43,403 nucleotides of DNA from Sunxiuqinia dokdonensis (GTDB lineage: Bacteria > Bacteroidota > Bacteroidia > Bacteroidales > Prolixibacteraceae). This document shows positions 42,403 to 43,403 of this stretch, in pieces (the first letter of the stretch is position 1; every line of letters begins with the position of its first letter). Where the stretch lies: positions 1-43,403 of the forward strand of contig NZ_LGIA01000210.1 in NCBI RefSeq assembly GCF_001270965.1, given 5' to 3'. The notes below the pieces were generated by a model. That model was not told the DNA's origin. It ran no database searches and saw only the letters and a list, made by a program, of their open reading frames with translations. Position numbers and translations under genes: made by a program.

Positions 42403-42435
42403 AGTTGAGCTTTTCGATTTCGCCACCCAAAGAAA

Positions 42436-42460
42436 CAAAAAAACCGGTTAAAAACCGGTT
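42436..42460 (-). terminator. intrinsic terminator of the superoxide dismutase gene
   Basis: Minus strand AACCGGTT-TTT-AACCGGTT (42460-42453 and 42449-42442) followed by TTTTTTTG. It begins 5 bp after the superoxide dismutase stop codon. Confidence 0.85.
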
Positions 42461-42464
42461 CCAT

Positions 42465-43175
42465 TTAAGCGTTTTGATAGCGCATGCCAACCACTTCCCA
42501 ATTGACAATGTTCCAGAAATTGTCGACATAATCGGCGCGACGGTTTTGATAATGCAGGTAATAGGCATGCTCCCACACATCGAGTGCCAGGATTGGTGTT
42601 CCTTGTTTTTCCACCACGTTCATCAGCGGATTATCCTGGTTTGGTGTGGACGACACAAACAACTTGCCATTGGCATCAACCGATAGCCACGCCCAGCCAC
42701 TTCCAAATTGTGTTTTTGCTGCCTGGCCAAATTCCTCTTTCAAGGCATCGACCGATCCAAAATCAGCTTCAATAGCTGCTTTCAGTTCTTCGTTCATCGC
42801 CGTTTGCTCCGGAGTCATGTTTTCCCAAAACAACTGGTGATTATAAAAGCCGCCGCCATTATTTCTCACGCCATCACTTTGCTGATCAATTTTGGCAAAA
42901 ATTTCCGGCATCGGCGTTTTCTCCAGGTCAGTTCCGGCAATAGCATCGGTAAACTTACCGAAATATCCGCGGTGGTGCTTATCGTAGTGCAACTCCATGG
43001 TTTGCGCATCAACATACGGTTCAAGCGCATCGTACCCGTAAGGCAAATCGGGAAACTTGTGCCCTTCAAAAACCGCTTGTTTACTTTCGCTACTGCAAGC
43101 AGCCAAAGCACCTCCAAAAAGTGGAGCGGCAACAGCAGCTGTTCCTACCAAATTGATAAAATTTCTTCGTTCCAT
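42465..43175 (-). CDS. exported Fe/Mn superoxide dismutase, predicted TAT/lipoprotein
   Basis: 236 aa. The N-terminus MERRNFINLVGTAAVAAPL carries a twin Arg followed by a hydrophobic stretch, then LAAC (C27), a lipobox. The mature enzyme starts about residue 35. Metal ligands are recognisable: H63 (MELHYDKHH), the His in GFYNHQLFW, and Asp/His in LALDVWEHAYYLHY. GSGWAWLSVD and NIVNW are typical of the family. Most bacterial homologues are cytosolic; this copy is predicted to be exported and membrane-anchored, to remove superoxide in the envelope. Fe versus Mn cannot be decided. The remaining 43176-43403 holds no gene I can support. Confidence 0.92.
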   Translation of the reverse strand: MERRNFINLVGTAAVAAPLFGGALAACSSESKQAVFEGHKFPDLPYGYDALEPYVDAQTMELHYDKHHRGYFGKFTDAIAGTDLEKTPMPEIFAKIDQQSDGVRNNGGGFYNHQLFWENMTPEQTAMNEELKAAIEADFGSVDALKEEFGQAAKTQFGSGWAWLSVDANGKLFVSSTPNQDNPLMNVVEKQGTPILALDVWEHAYYLHYQNRRADYVDNFWNIVNWEVVGMRYQNA

Positions 43176-43403
43176 AATATCTAAACTTTTCTATTTACTT
43201 TAAACACAACAAAATGACTGCACGAATGTTTTTTATTGCCGCCAAAAAACCAGATTGATCGGCTAAACGGGAGAATGTGGGAGGGCGAGAGCGTTTGTAA
43301 GATCCAATTTGAACACAAAGGAACGAAAACACGAAGAATTGTTGATGGGATCTTCATTTCCCAGAGGGAATTCTTAGGCATAGAAGAGAGTGTTCAACGA
43401 ACT

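Noticed and set aside
43181-43381. 66-codon minus-strand frame at the window end
   Set aside because: No signal, domain or plausible start context; it overlaps the superoxide dismutase upstream region.

Overview
The window is a piece of a Bacteroidota chromosome, most likely a Marinilabiliales/Prolixibacteraceae-type marine or sediment organism. This is inferred from gene content and signals, not from a marker gene. Support comes from several promoters of the Bacteroidota form TTTG-N17..19-TAnnTTTG, a giant MBG/YDG-repeat surface protein ending in a type IX secretion (T9SS)-like C-terminal domain, a LytS/LytTR two-component pair, a lipoprotein sulfatase, an S46 dipeptidyl-peptidase, DUF4870 and Lipocalin_5-type proteins, and ECF sigma operons with Spy/CpxP-like partners. 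No rRNA, tRNA, IS element, prophage or CRISPR array was seen.

Layout. 1-500: end of an ECF sigma factor gene and a small membrane protein. 557-2852: lipocalin-like protein, ZIP metal transporter and LytTR response regulator. 2864-4657: the partner histidine kinase, whose signal-peptide end is separated from the rest by an in-frame TAG. 4835-10513: the operon ilvD-ilvB-ilvN-ilvC (minus strand), which makes valine and isoleucine precursors. It is preceded by an unusual control region (10537-10856): one promoter followed by two complete leader-peptide attenuators in series. 10860-12003: a long gene-free stretch with degenerate 21/42-bp periodic repeats. 12004-18972: a secretion operon made of a small exported protein, a 1859-aa repeat protein with six near-identical 231-bp MBG repeats, and an outer-membrane beta-barrel gene broken by an in-frame TAG. 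19174-19425: a 42-bp tandem array. 19456-25413: sulfatase, EamA transporter, class I glutamine amidotransferase, ferredoxin and asnB. 25792-30192: NhaD-type antiporter, YchF, and a second ECF sigma operon. 30291-36011: hutH, hisS, DUF4870 protein and an ADP-forming acyl-CoA synthetase. 36209-43175: UspA protein, a predicted outer-membrane protein, an S46 peptidase of the DPP11 (acidic) type, a Maf/KdsC/DUF2520 run, and an exported lipoprotein superoxide dismutase.

Most genes are ordinary housekeeping or envelope genes. The parts most worth attention are the tandem ilv attenuators, the two in-frame TAG interruptions in otherwise intact genes, and the repeat clusters that share a 42-bp unit built from two 21-bp halves without sharing sequence.
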